Shown piece by piece: positions 1 to 6,006 of a DNA stretch of 11,169 nt; the stretch's first letter is position 1; each line of letters begins with the position of its first letter. Both the position numbers and the translations under genes were made by a program. Below the pieces are notes generated by a model. That model made no database searches. It was not told the DNA's origin and worked only from the letters and a program-made list of their open reading frames with translations. Origin of the DNA: an uncultured Anaerolineae bacterium (lineage in GTDB: Bacteria; Chloroflexota; Anaerolineae; B4-G1; DUEL01). The stretch covers positions 1-11,169 of the forward strand of contig CALDFY010000234.1 of the NCBI GenBank assembly GCA_937942115.1. The letters are read 5' to 3'.

Positions 1-177
1 TCCCCACAGGTCGCCGCCCCCCTTTGGGAAACGGTAGCCAGCGACCCAGAGGGGCCAGAAGAAAAGGGCAGTGGCGGCGGCCAGGAAAAGGAGCGCCGGC
101 CCTTCTCGACAGAGGGCATGATAAATGGCAATTCGTCTGACCGGCGAGTCAGAGCGGGGGATAGATGCTGGCGTCAA
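1..177 (-). CDS. N-terminus of a membrane protein, TTG start, truncated by window edge
   Basis: An open frame of 59 codons runs off the left edge. It follows the DUF6485 stop in the same frame (TAG, one AAA codon, then TTG), so TTG at 177-175 is the only plausible near-upstream start; I see no ATG or GTG in this frame. The predicted protein has a polar N-terminus of about 25 residues and then one clear membrane helix at residues 27-46, rich in Leu, Ala, Phe and Trp. A Gly-rich segment ending in DLWG follows. This start (helix, then a short loop with Gly-Asp) resembles YfhO-like and other GT-C-fold multispanning proteins, but too little is present for a family call. No strong Shine-Dalgarno sequence precedes the TTG, so it is probably translated by coupling to the upstream gene. 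The codon pattern and helix make a shadow frame unlikely. An overlapping ATG frame (from 119) gives a Ser/Pro-rich peptide and is less convincing. Confidence 0.6.
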   Translation of the reverse strand, partial: MTPASIPRSDSPVRRIAIYHALCREGPALLFLAAATALFFWPLWVAGYRFPKGGGDLWG

Positions 178-180
178 TTT

Positions 181-378
181 CTATCGCCCACTGTAAATCT
201 GGGCAAAATACCGCTTGGAGCGGTTATAGGTCCGCTCCGCCTCCGGCGGGAAGACGCACCCGGGCAGTTCGTCGTGGCGCAAGTGGTAGGCGATGCACTC
301 GCAGCAGAGCCCCTTGCGAGGACAGGGCTCGTAGGTGCAGGTGCAGCGGGTTAGATTCCGTTCCTGCTTGCACTCCAT
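181..378 (-). CDS. DUF6485 family small cysteine-rich protein
   Basis: This is a 65-aa protein with eight cysteines (residues 3, 12, 14, 19, 25, 26, 28 and 41) plus His32 and His35, a spacing that suggests metal binding. The pattern CTCTYEPCPRKGLCCEC, followed by YHL and LPGCxFPPEAERTYxRS, matches the DUF6485 family, small proteins of about 60-70 aa found in many anaerobic bacteria and of unknown function. The start was placed at the ATG at 378 rather than the upstream in-frame ATG at 450. The family begins with MECK, a strong AGGAGGT Shine-Dalgarno lies six bases upstream, and the longer form would overlap the M20 peptidase gene. It lies 43 bp after that peptidase gene on the same strand and just before a membrane protein gene, so it may be co-transcribed with both. 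The metal-binding role is an inference from the cysteines. Confidence 0.9.
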   Translation of the reverse strand: MECKQERNLTRCTCTYEPCPRKGLCCECIAYHLRHDELPGCVFPPEAERTYNRSKRYFAQIYSGR

Positions 379-384
379 CGGTTT

Positions 385-391
385 ACCTCCT
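385..391 (-). promoter_or_regulatory. Strong Shine-Dalgarno deciding the DUF6485 start
   Basis: Read on the minus strand this is AGGAGGT, a near-perfect anti-16S match, with a 6-nt spacer to the ATG at 378. It decides between two in-frame ATG codons (378 and 450) in favour of the shorter 65-aa protein. Confidence 0.85.
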
Positions 392-421
392 GAAGAATAG
401 TGCAAAATGAGTCTTGTCCTA

Positions 422-1759
422 CTACTGGCAGAACTCCGCCACCACCTCATACAGCACCCGAACGCCGAAGGCCAGGCCGGCCACCGGTATCCGTTCGTTG
501 TGGCCGTGGATCATCTGCATGAAGTTCATCTCCGGCGGCAATTGCACGGGCGTGAAGCCGTAGCAGGGGATGCCCGCCCGCGCCAGGTGCTTGGCGTCCG
601 TCCCGCCAGTGACCATCATCGGGACCACGGCGACCGCTTCCGGGTCGTGCCGCCGCAGCCCCTCCGCCATCGCCGCAAAAAGCGGGGTCCGGTGGTCCGT
701 TGCCACCGGCGGCGCCACCATGAGAGGCTCAAACTCAAAACCCTCCCCCACCACGGCCCGAACTTCGGCCAGGAAGGAGTCCAGGTTCTGCCCGGGGAGA
801 ATCCGCCCATCCAGTTCCGCCTCCGCCTCCGACGGGATGACGTTGGTTTTGCTCCCGGCCCGCAGGACGGTAGGGGAGACGGTGTTGTGCAGGAGCGCAT
901 GGAAATAGTGCACCTGCTGGGAGTCCCGGATGACCCGGTGCAGGATGAAGGGACTCAGCGCCGGGTTGAGAACGCCGCGCAGGACCGCCCCGCGCAGTCC
1001 GCCCAGCGCAGCGGCCATCCCCTCCACCATCCCGGCGACGGCGTCGGTGGGGTGGAAGGGGAGGGTGGCCCGCCCCAGTTTCGCCACCGCCTCCGCCAGT
1101 TTGACCACCGCGTTATCGGGGTGGGGGACGGAGCCGTGCCCCGGCGTCCCCCGGGCCCGCATCCGTACCCAGCAAACCCCTTTCTCCGCCACCTGGCAGA
1201 GGTAGATGCGCTTCCCGCCCAGACTGAGGGGGAAGCCGCCGAATTCGGTCAGCGCGTATTCGGCCCGGATGCTCTCCAGGTGGTGGTCTATCAGATGGCC
1301 GATGCCGTAGAGCCCGCCGGCCTCCTCGTCGGCGGTGGCGGCGAAGATGACGTCCCGCTTCAGGGGGAGTTTCTGGCGGGCCAGGAGGAGCATCGTCTGC
1401 AATTGCATCGCGGTGGCGAACTTCATATCCAGCGCCCCCCGCCCCCAAATGTAGCCGTCCACTACCTCCCCACCGAAGGGGTCATACTCCCATTTCTCCG
1501 GCTCGGCCGGCACCACGTCCAGATGGGAGAGGAGCAACAGCGGCGGCGCCGCTCCGCTCCCCCGGTAGCGGGCGACGACGTTCCCCCGTCCCGGCGCTGA
1601 TTCCAGTACCACCGGGTCGTACCCCTCGGTGGCGAGGACCTCCGCCAGATACTCCGCCGCCGGTTTCTCGTTCCCCGGCGGGTTGACGGTGGGGATGCGG
1701 ATCAGGGCCTGGAGATGCCGGACGGTTTCGTCGATGGCTTCGTTCCAGTTGATGGTCAT
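422..1759 (-). CDS. M20 family zinc metallopeptidase (ArgE/DapE/carboxypeptidase G2-like)
   Basis: This is a 445-aa cytosolic di-zinc hydrolase that would cleave a peptide or N-acyl amide bond. No signal peptide is visible. The expected M20 layout is complete. The first metal motif SHLDVVP has His79 and Asp81, and Asp111 in GRGALDMK is the bridging ligand. Glu145-Glu146 in ADEEAGG are the general base and the next ligand, and Glu172 lies in LTEFGG. The inserted dimerisation domain starts near residue 197 and carries GTPGHGS with His208, and a late His418 lies in IHGHNERIP. The length suits family M20A/M20F-type dipeptidases, which are about 430-470 aa. The start is supported by AAGGAG five bases upstream of the ATG. 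It lies 108 bp after the vapC-like gene and 43 bp before the DUF6485 gene. Exact substrate (acetylornithine, succinyl-diaminopimelate, dipeptide or acyl-amino acid) cannot be told from sequence, and none of the biosynthetic partners lie nearby, so a general peptidase is the safest call. The reading frame has no visible repeat insertion, unlike the large membrane genes. Confidence 0.96.
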   Translation of the reverse strand: MTINWNEAIDETVRHLQALIRIPTVNPPGNEKPAAEYLAEVLATEGYDPVVLESAPGRGNVVARYRGSGAAPPLLLLSHLDVVPAEPEKWEYDPFGGEVVDGYIWGRGALDMKFATAMQLQTMLLLARQKLPLKRDVIFAATADEEAGGLYGIGHLIDHHLESIRAEYALTEFGGFPLSLGGKRIYLCQVAEKGVCWVRMRARGTPGHGSVPHPDNAVVKLAEAVAKLGRATLPFHPTDAVAGMVEGMAAALGGLRGAVLRGVLNPALSPFILHRVIRDSQQVHYFHALLHNTVSPTVLRAGSKTNVIPSEAEAELDGRILPGQNLDSFLAEVRAVVGEGFEFEPLMVAPPVATDHRTPLFAAMAEGLRRHDPEAVAVVPMMVTGGTDAKHLARAGIPCYGFTPVQLPPEMNFMQMIHGHNERIPVAGLAFGVRVLYEVVAEFCQ

Positions 1760-1770
1760 TGGGGCTCCTT

Positions 1771-1800
1771 GCTGAACGGCACTCCGTTGAACGACACTCC
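1771..1800. repeat. Tandem 15-bp duplication upstream of the M20 gene
   Basis: Two adjacent 15-bp units (1771-1785 and 1786-1800) match at 13 of 15 positions; both end in CACTCC and share TGAAC near their start. They sit 11 bp upstream of the M20 start codon, next to its Shine-Dalgarno. This may be a simple duplication or a pair of binding half-sites; nothing else in the sequence indicates a function. Confidence 0.6.
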
Positions 1801-1867
1801 GCTACGCCGAATGATCAACGACCCCAGTAAGGTGAGCGCAAGGTCCGGCATAGTGCCCGTGCTCCTG

Positions 1868-2290
1868 TTACGCCCCTTCGGGCCAGTGCACCGGGACGAT
1901 GGCAGCAGCCCGTTTGCACTGCTCGGCGTCCAGCGTGACCAGCGTGGCCCCGAAGCGCCGCGCCACGGCGACGTAAACGGCGTCGCTGCCGCGCAGGCGA
2001 TGGCGGGCGGCGATGTCGGCGGCTTCGTGCGCCAGGGAAGTGTCCAGGTTGACCAGCGTGAGTTCGGGGAAGCGGCTCACTTCCAGCGCAAAAGCATAGC
2101 CGAGATCGGGTTTGCTCTGTCCACGTCCGATGGCGGCGGCGATTTCTACGATGGCCAGGGTAGGCAGGATAATCGGCGTCTCCAAGCGACGGATTTCGCG
2201 CAGCAAAGCCTTGCAGGATCGGTGCGCCTTTTCCGAAGGGGTGAACGCACTGACCAGAACGCTGGCGTCTATGGTGACGGCGTCGCTCAT
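1868..2290 (-). CDS. vapC: VapC-type PIN-domain ribonuclease toxin
   Basis: This 140-aa protein is a single PIN domain, the typical length of a VapC toxin. The four acidic residues expected in the Mg2+ site are visible: Asp8 in TIDASVLVSAF, Glu49 in LAIVEIAAAI, Asp103 in RGSDAVYVAVA and Asp121 in LVTLDAEQ. VapC toxins are endoribonucleases that cut tRNA or rRNA when not bound by their antitoxin. The gene overlaps the antitoxin stop codon by four bases (ATGA), so translation is probably coupled and the toxin is made only after the antitoxin; this matches the normal antitoxin-first order. No independent Shine-Dalgarno is needed. Expression should depend on the promoter before the antitoxin gene. 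The catalytic set is intact, so the toxin looks functional. The RNA target cannot be predicted from sequence. Confidence 0.96.
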   Translation of the reverse strand: MSDAVTIDASVLVSAFTPSEKAHRSCKALLREIRRLETPIILPTLAIVEIAAAIGRGQSKPDLGYAFALEVSRFPELTLVNLDTSLAHEAADIAARHRLRGSDAVYVAVARRFGATLVTLDAEQCKRAAAIVPVHWPEGA

Positions 2291-2541
2291 CGGCGCATCT
2301 CCGAGAGGATCTCAACGGCGCTTTTCTCGCTTTGCCAGTTTTGGGCGATCTCCTCGCCCAGCGCTTCCAGCCGCGCCCACACCTCGTCTGGATCCGGCTG
2401 GGGCGGGACGGCGTCCACCGGCAGCAGGACGGCCACCGGCTGACCGCGCTGCGTAATCACGTAGCGGGCACGGCGCTCCCTGACTGCGCGCACCACTGCC
2501 GAGGCACGGGCCTTGAGTTCACGGATGCCAATCTCTTCCAT
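2287..2541 (-). CDS. Phd/YefM family antitoxin
   Basis: This 84-aa protein has the Phd/YefM N-terminal DNA-binding and dimerisation domain. It begins MEEIGIRELKARASAVV and continues with RYVITQRGQPVAVLLP at about residues 27-41, the classic strand-turn-strand of the family. Residues 45-84 (PPQPDPDEVW onward, acidic and helical) would form the toxin-neutralising tail. The start at 2541 was preferred to an in-frame ATG at 2751. The family begins with this residue pattern, GGAGG lies seven bases upstream, and the longer form would run back into the Agl23-like gene and start upstream of the promoter found at 2578-2606. The gene overlaps the PIN toxin gene by four bases. Antitoxins of this class normally repress their own promoter together with the toxin, and a palindromic operator candidate is present. 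Confidence 0.95.
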   Translation of the reverse strand: MEEIGIRELKARASAVVRAVRERRARYVITQRGQPVAVLLPVDAVPPQPDPDEVWARLEALGEEIAQNWQSEKSAVEILSEMRR

Positions 2542-2567
2542 CGCGGTTCCTCCCCATGTGGTTCCTT

Positions 2568-2586
2568 GTGTAACCCCATTGTACAC
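2568..2586. promoter_or_regulatory. Candidate antitoxin operator over the -10 box
   Basis: A perfect inverted repeat, GTGTA (2568-2572) and TACAC (2582-2586), is separated by 9 bp. It also contains the palindromic hexamer TGTACA (2580-2585). TGTACA is the core recognised by E. coli YefM in its own operator (family knowledge). The site covers the -10 box and the predicted transcription start, the right place for autorepression by a Phd/YefM antitoxin. Confidence 0.55.
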
Positions 2587-2606
2587 CCCCTCCTGGGCGG
2601 CGTCAA
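2578..2606 (-). promoter_or_regulatory. Sigma-70 promoter of the toxin-antitoxin operon
   Basis: On the minus strand a TTGACG -35 box (2606-2601) and a TACAAT -10 box (2583-2578) are separated by exactly 17 bp. Each box differs from consensus at one position. The predicted transcription start is near 2571, about 30 bp before the antitoxin ATG. The promoter starts 39 bp beyond the stop codon of the Agl23-like gene, so the toxin-antitoxin pair is a unit of its own. Confidence 0.82.
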
Positions 2607-2644
2607 GACCGGTTGGCGAGCGCATTCCTCCACCTGTCCGAGCA

Positions 2645-5600
2645 TTACGGTTTGAACACGGCGACCCGGTGCGCGCCCGCATCGGTGATGTAAAGCGTGC
2701 CCTCGGGGCCGACAGCGATGCCCATCGGCAGGATAAAGGAGGCAGGGTCAAAGCCGAACTGGCCGAAACTGTAGAGGTATTCTCCCTCCGGACTGAAGAC
2801 CAGCACCCGGTAGTGGCCCGGGTCGGTCACGTAGACCTGACCCGCCCGGTCCACCGCCAGGTAGGGCTTCTCCTCGGCCACCGGGTTGTTCCAGCCGATA
2901 ATGGGCCACTGTCGGACCGGCCTCCCCAGCGGGTCCAGCACCTGCACCCGGTAATTCCAGGTGTCGGCGACGGTGAGGTTCCCGTCCGGGCCCACCGCGA
3001 TGCCCACCGGCTCATTCAGTTGGCCGGGCGATGACCCCCCACTCCCCCACATCCGCAGGTAGGCCCCGTCGGCGGTGAAGACCTGCACCCGTTTGTTGCC
3101 GGTATCGGTGACGTAGACGGTCCCGTCCGGCGCGACGGCGACGCCGCGCGGGCCGAAGAAGGCCCCCGGCCGCAGGTCGGCTCCGTAGTTGCTGGAGAAG
3201 CCCCACTGGGCGATAAACGCCCCGTCCGGCGAAAACTTCTGCACCCGGTGGGCCCAGAGGTCCGCCACGTAGACGGCGCCATCCGGCCCCACGGCCACCC
3301 CCCACGGCTCACAGAAGGTCCCCGGCGGCGGGGTCTGCTCCGGACAGCCGCCGAAACTCCCCCACGCGGTCACCCACCGCCCATCGGCGGTGAACTTCTG
3401 GATGCGGTGGTTGCCCGAATCGGCCACGTAGACAGAACCATCGGGCGCGACGGCGATGCCGCGCGGCTTCAGGAACTGGCCCGGAGCGCTCCCCTCGGAG
3501 CCCCACGTCCGCACCGGCGAGAGCGCCCGCCACCCGGCGGCGTAGGGGTCGGGCGCGGCCGTCTCCTCCTCCGGCGGCTTCGGCCCCAGGGAGTACTCCC
3601 AGAGCCGGTCCACCACGTCCTTGCGGATGTAGAGGCGGAAGTCCCCCCGCAGAGGCCACTTCTCCGGGACGTGGGTCCTGCCGGTGATTTCATCATAGAG
3701 GCGGTAGTCCATATCGTAGAAAATCCGCCAGAGGGCCAGCCGCTTCTTTCCGTCCGTCAGCCACTCCCGGAGTTTGGCCGGGGTGAGCCGCCGGTAGTCC
3801 TCCATCGGCCACCAGAGGAAGAAGTAGTCAAAGCGGTAGTAATCGTCCCCTACGTACGGCTCCACCACGCCCCACTGTTCCCGTCCGGCGATGATGACGG
3901 TCGCCAGAACCTGGTCGCGGGACGGTTTGTCCGGGTAGTACCGCGCGTTGGGGTAATGGCGCAGGTACCAGATGAAGGGCCAGGAGCCGTCCGGGCCGTA
4001 GGCGACGTCTATCCGGTACGGCCCCCCGGCGACGCGCAGGGAGAGTCCCTCTATCTGCTGCATCGTTGTGCGGACGTCGGGCCCTTCGTGGGCGTAGACC
4101 AGAAATTCGGCGGGGCGGTCGTAGTTGACGAAGTTGAGCCGGTGGGCGATGCGAACGGTCAGCAGGGAGAGGGCCAGGAAGAGGGTCAGCGCGGTCAGCA
4201 GAAGCCCATTCCGCCCGCCGACGCGCGCCCAGAAGTAGCCGACCGCGCTCCCGGCAACCAGGACGCCGACCATCCCGCCGATGAGCGTGCCCAGGTTGAG
4301 CAGGTCTTCCAGCCGCTGTGTCCCCAAGGGGCCTCCGGCGGCCTGGGCCAGCGTCGCCGCAGCCGCGACCAGCGCAGGCCAGAGGAGCAGGATGAGCCAG
4401 CCATACCGCTTCCAGACCGTCCCCCAGTCCACCCCTTCTATCAGACGGCCGGCCAGCCAGCCCGAAAGCAGGGCCATGGGGAGGGTGATGTGGACGACCA
4501 GCCAGGGCATCTTCTCCCCGGCGTAGGAGTAGCCGAACCAGGAGAGGAATGACCAGATGAACAATGACCAATGAACCAATGGGTTATCCGGGGCGGATTG
4601 GGGCGGACGGATGGCGTGGTAGGCAGTGCGGACAGTCAGGAAAACGGTGGCGGCCAGGAAGCCGAGGAGGGGGAGGAAGTCGTAGAGGGGGAGGATGACC
4701 AGGTAGTAGAACCAGGGTTGGCCGCCCCGCCGGACTCCATGTTGCTCCAGCCAGTAGCCCAGGGAGCCGACCCAGCCGGAGGCGATGCCCGCGCCGTTGG
4801 TGAAGACGGTAGTGAAGAAGAGCAGGAAGATGCCGGTATGGATGGCAGCGGCGACGGGCCATCGGCGCCGGTCCCAGAGGAGGCCCAGGGCGACCGCTGC
4901 CCCGATCGTCAGCGCCAGAATGACGCCGGAGTAGTAGATGGCGGGGGCGGTGTAGTCTGTGGGGTGCAGCCGGGAGAGGTGAAGCCAGAAAGGGACGCTC
5001 CCCAGGTGGGGATTCCGCTCCACCAGCCGGGCCGCCAGCCAGGCCGCGCCGTGGATGGGCAGGGGGCTCAGGAACGGCAGGGTCAGCGTGCCGATAAGGA
5101 AGACCAGGTCCAGAGCGCGGTACTCCGTCCGGCGGGGCCAGATGCCGTAGAGGAGCGCGACCGCGCCGGTCAGCAGGGAGAGGACGGCCAGCCCGCCGCC
5201 TAATTGGGTCAGTAGCGCAAGATTTATCTTGCGTGCCAGGCCCACCGCCACCAGGAGCAATCCCACCGCCAGTCCGACCAGCGCGCCGAAGACGGCAATT
5301 TCCGCCCCCCGGCGCTCCCAGGGCCGGCTCAGGGCCTGCACCACCAGCAGGCCGACCAGGAAGAGGCCGAAGATGGCGGTGTAGATGAAGGCGACCTCTT
5401 TGGTGGCGAACATCAGGGAGAGCGCCGCCGCCAGGATGTAGAGGTGGCGGTCCCGGCCCTCCTCCAGGTAGCGGAAAATCGCCCAGAACGTCAGCGTGGC
5501 CCAGAGTGCGGTGGGGATGTCGTGGCGGATGTAGCGGGAGTAGTAGGTGATGGATGGGGAGATGAGGAGCAGGAACGACGCGGCCAGGGCTCCCCACCGT

Positions 5601-5953
5601 CCCAGCCAGCGGCGAAGAAAATAGGGGAAGGCGACCAGGACGGTGCCCATCAGGGCGATGGGCAGGCGGGCGGTGAAGTCGCTATCGCCGAAGAGGAAGA
5701 AGGTCAGAGCCACCAGGTGGAAATCCAGGGGCCCGTGCATCATCGGGTTGTGCTGAAAGCCCAGGCCGGCATAGAGGTCCCAGGAGAACTTGCAGTGCAG
5801 GCTCTCGTCGTGGCTCTGGACCCGGTAGCCCAGCATCACCAGCCGGGAGACCAGGCAGAGCAGGAGGAGCAGGAGGTAGAGGCCCTGCTCCCGGGTGATA
5901 GGGACCCCTTTCAGGATGGGTCGGTCCAGCCATGATGGTTCAGGATGGGTCAT
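2645..5953 (-). CDS. Agl23-like GT-C membrane protein (TIGR03663) fused to a six-bladed NHL propeller
   Basis: This is a 1102-aa protein with three parts. Residues 1 to about 600 are multispanning membrane helices. Residues about 603-795 form a soluble domain, probably outside the membrane. After a Pro/Glu-rich linker, residues about 815-1102 form a beta-propeller. The first extracytoplasmic loop carries HDE (Asp49-Glu50), and HGP (73-75) follows in NPMMHGPL; these are the invariant motifs described for TIGR03663. RYIRHD (Asp145) and YAGEKMPWL in a later loop also fit this relative of PMT/GT39 (PF02366) enzymes. The propeller has six NHL units, each with a PDGxVYVxDxxxxRVQ-like core. The last unit ends early at HRVAVFKP, while the VRTWGSEG strand before unit 1 can complete it, the usual ring closure. 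A weak Shine-Dalgarno (GAGGT) lies about six bases before the ATG. The likely role is sugar transfer from a polyprenyl carrier in surface glycan or glycoprotein assembly; substrate unknown. The propeller may bind the acceptor or a partner. Two repeat-derived stretches lie in the frame (residues about 240-248 and about 458-469). Confidence 0.92.
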   Translation of the reverse strand: MTHPEPSWLDRPILKGVPITREQGLYLLLLLLCLVSRLVMLGYRVQSHDESLHCKFSWDLYAGLGFQHNPMMHGPLDFHLVALTFFLFGDSDFTARLPIALMGTVLVAFPYFLRRWLGRWGALAASFLLLISPSITYYSRYIRHDIPTALWATLTFWAIFRYLEEGRDRHLYILAAALSLMFATKEVAFIYTAIFGLFLVGLLVVQALSRPWERRGAEIAVFGALVGLAVGLLLVAVGLARKINLALLTQLGGGLAVLSLLTGAVALLYGIWPRRTEYRALDLVFLIGTLTLPFLSPLPIHGAAWLAARLVERNPHLGSVPFWLHLSRLHPTDYTAPAIYYSGVILALTIGAAVALGLLWDRRRWPVAAAIHTGIFLLFFTTVFTNGAGIASGWVGSLGYWLEQHGVRRGGQPWFYYLVILPLYDFLPLLGFLAATVFLTVRTAYHAIRPPQSAPDNPLVHWSLFIWSFLSWFGYSYAGEKMPWLVVHITLPMALLSGWLAGRLIEGVDWGTVWKRYGWLILLLWPALVAAAATLAQAAGGPLGTQRLEDLLNLGTLIGGMVGVLVAGSAVGYFWARVGGRNGLLLTALTLFLALSLLTVRIAHRLNFVNYDRPAEFLVYAHEGPDVRTTMQQIEGLSLRVAGGPYRIDVAYGPDGSWPFIWYLRHYPNARYYPDKPSRDQVLATVIIAGREQWGVVEPYVGDDYYRFDYFFLWWPMEDYRRLTPAKLREWLTDGKKRLALWRIFYDMDYRLYDEITGRTHVPEKWPLRGDFRLYIRKDVVDRLWEYSLGPKPPEEETAAPDPYAAGWRALSPVRTWGSEGSAPGQFLKPRGIAVAPDGSVYVADSGNHRIQKFTADGRWVTAWGSFGGCPEQTPPPGTFCEPWGVAVGPDGAVYVADLWAHRVQKFSPDGAFIAQWGFSSNYGADLRPGAFFGPRGVAVAPDGTVYVTDTGNKRVQVFTADGAYLRMWGSGGSSPGQLNEPVGIAVGPDGNLTVADTWNYRVQVLDPLGRPVRQWPIIGWNNPVAEEKPYLAVDRAGQVYVTDPGHYRVLVFSPEGEYLYSFGQFGFDPASFILPMGIAVGPEGTLYITDAGAHRVAVFKP
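4548..4581. repeat. AATGACC/AATGAAC short tandem repeat inside the Agl23-like gene
   Basis: The plus strand shows four to five imperfect 7-9 bp units alternating AATGACC and ATGAAC. They are translated on the minus strand as residues about 458-469 (VHWSLFIWSF). Repeats of this kind are common intergenic sequences in Chloroflexota, from general knowledge. Here the units precede the conserved YAGEKMPWL motif without breaking the frame. Confidence 0.55.
5212..5237 (+). repeat. GTAG hairpin element, copy A, inside the Agl23-like gene
   Basis: GTAG is followed by a perfect 8-bp stem, CGCAAGAT (5216-5223) and ATCTTGCG (5226-5233), with a 2-nt loop. It is translated in the gene as ARKINLALL (residues about 240-248), between two predicted membrane helices. 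Related copies lie at 6215-6240 and 7029-7053 in the neighbouring gene, all with GTAG on the plus strand. Confidence 0.8.
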
Positions 5954-5968
5954 GGTTCTACCTCAAGG

Positions 5969-5998
5969 GCGCAGGTCGCACGTCGCAGGGCGCAGGGT
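5969..5998. repeat. GCGCAGG/GTCGCA repeat in the gap between the two GT-C genes
   Basis: This 30-bp block fills most of the 53-bp gap between the stop of the 594-aa gene and the start of the 1102-aa gene. It aligns with 10115-10146, which is inside the DUF2298 gene, over its full length. The only differences are one base change and one extra G in each of two G-runs. It has an internal period of roughly 7-8 bp. Confidence 0.75.
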
Positions 5999-6006
5999 GT
6001 CGTCTC

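Noticed and set aside
407..1600. Long plus-strand open frame opposite the M20 gene
   Set aside because: It is the antisense shadow of a gene with complete catalytic motifs; its translation is rich in Arg, His, Pro and Gly with no recognisable domain.
2645..2751. Extended antitoxin start at 2751
   Set aside because: The extra residues are unlike the family, overlap the Agl23-like gene and lie upstream of the promoter; the ATG at 2541 has a good Shine-Dalgarno.
3248..4552. Plus-strand open frame of 434 codons opposite the Agl23-like gene
   Set aside because: It is a low-complexity shadow of a high-GC gene; the minus-strand frame carries HGP, DE and NHL motifs.
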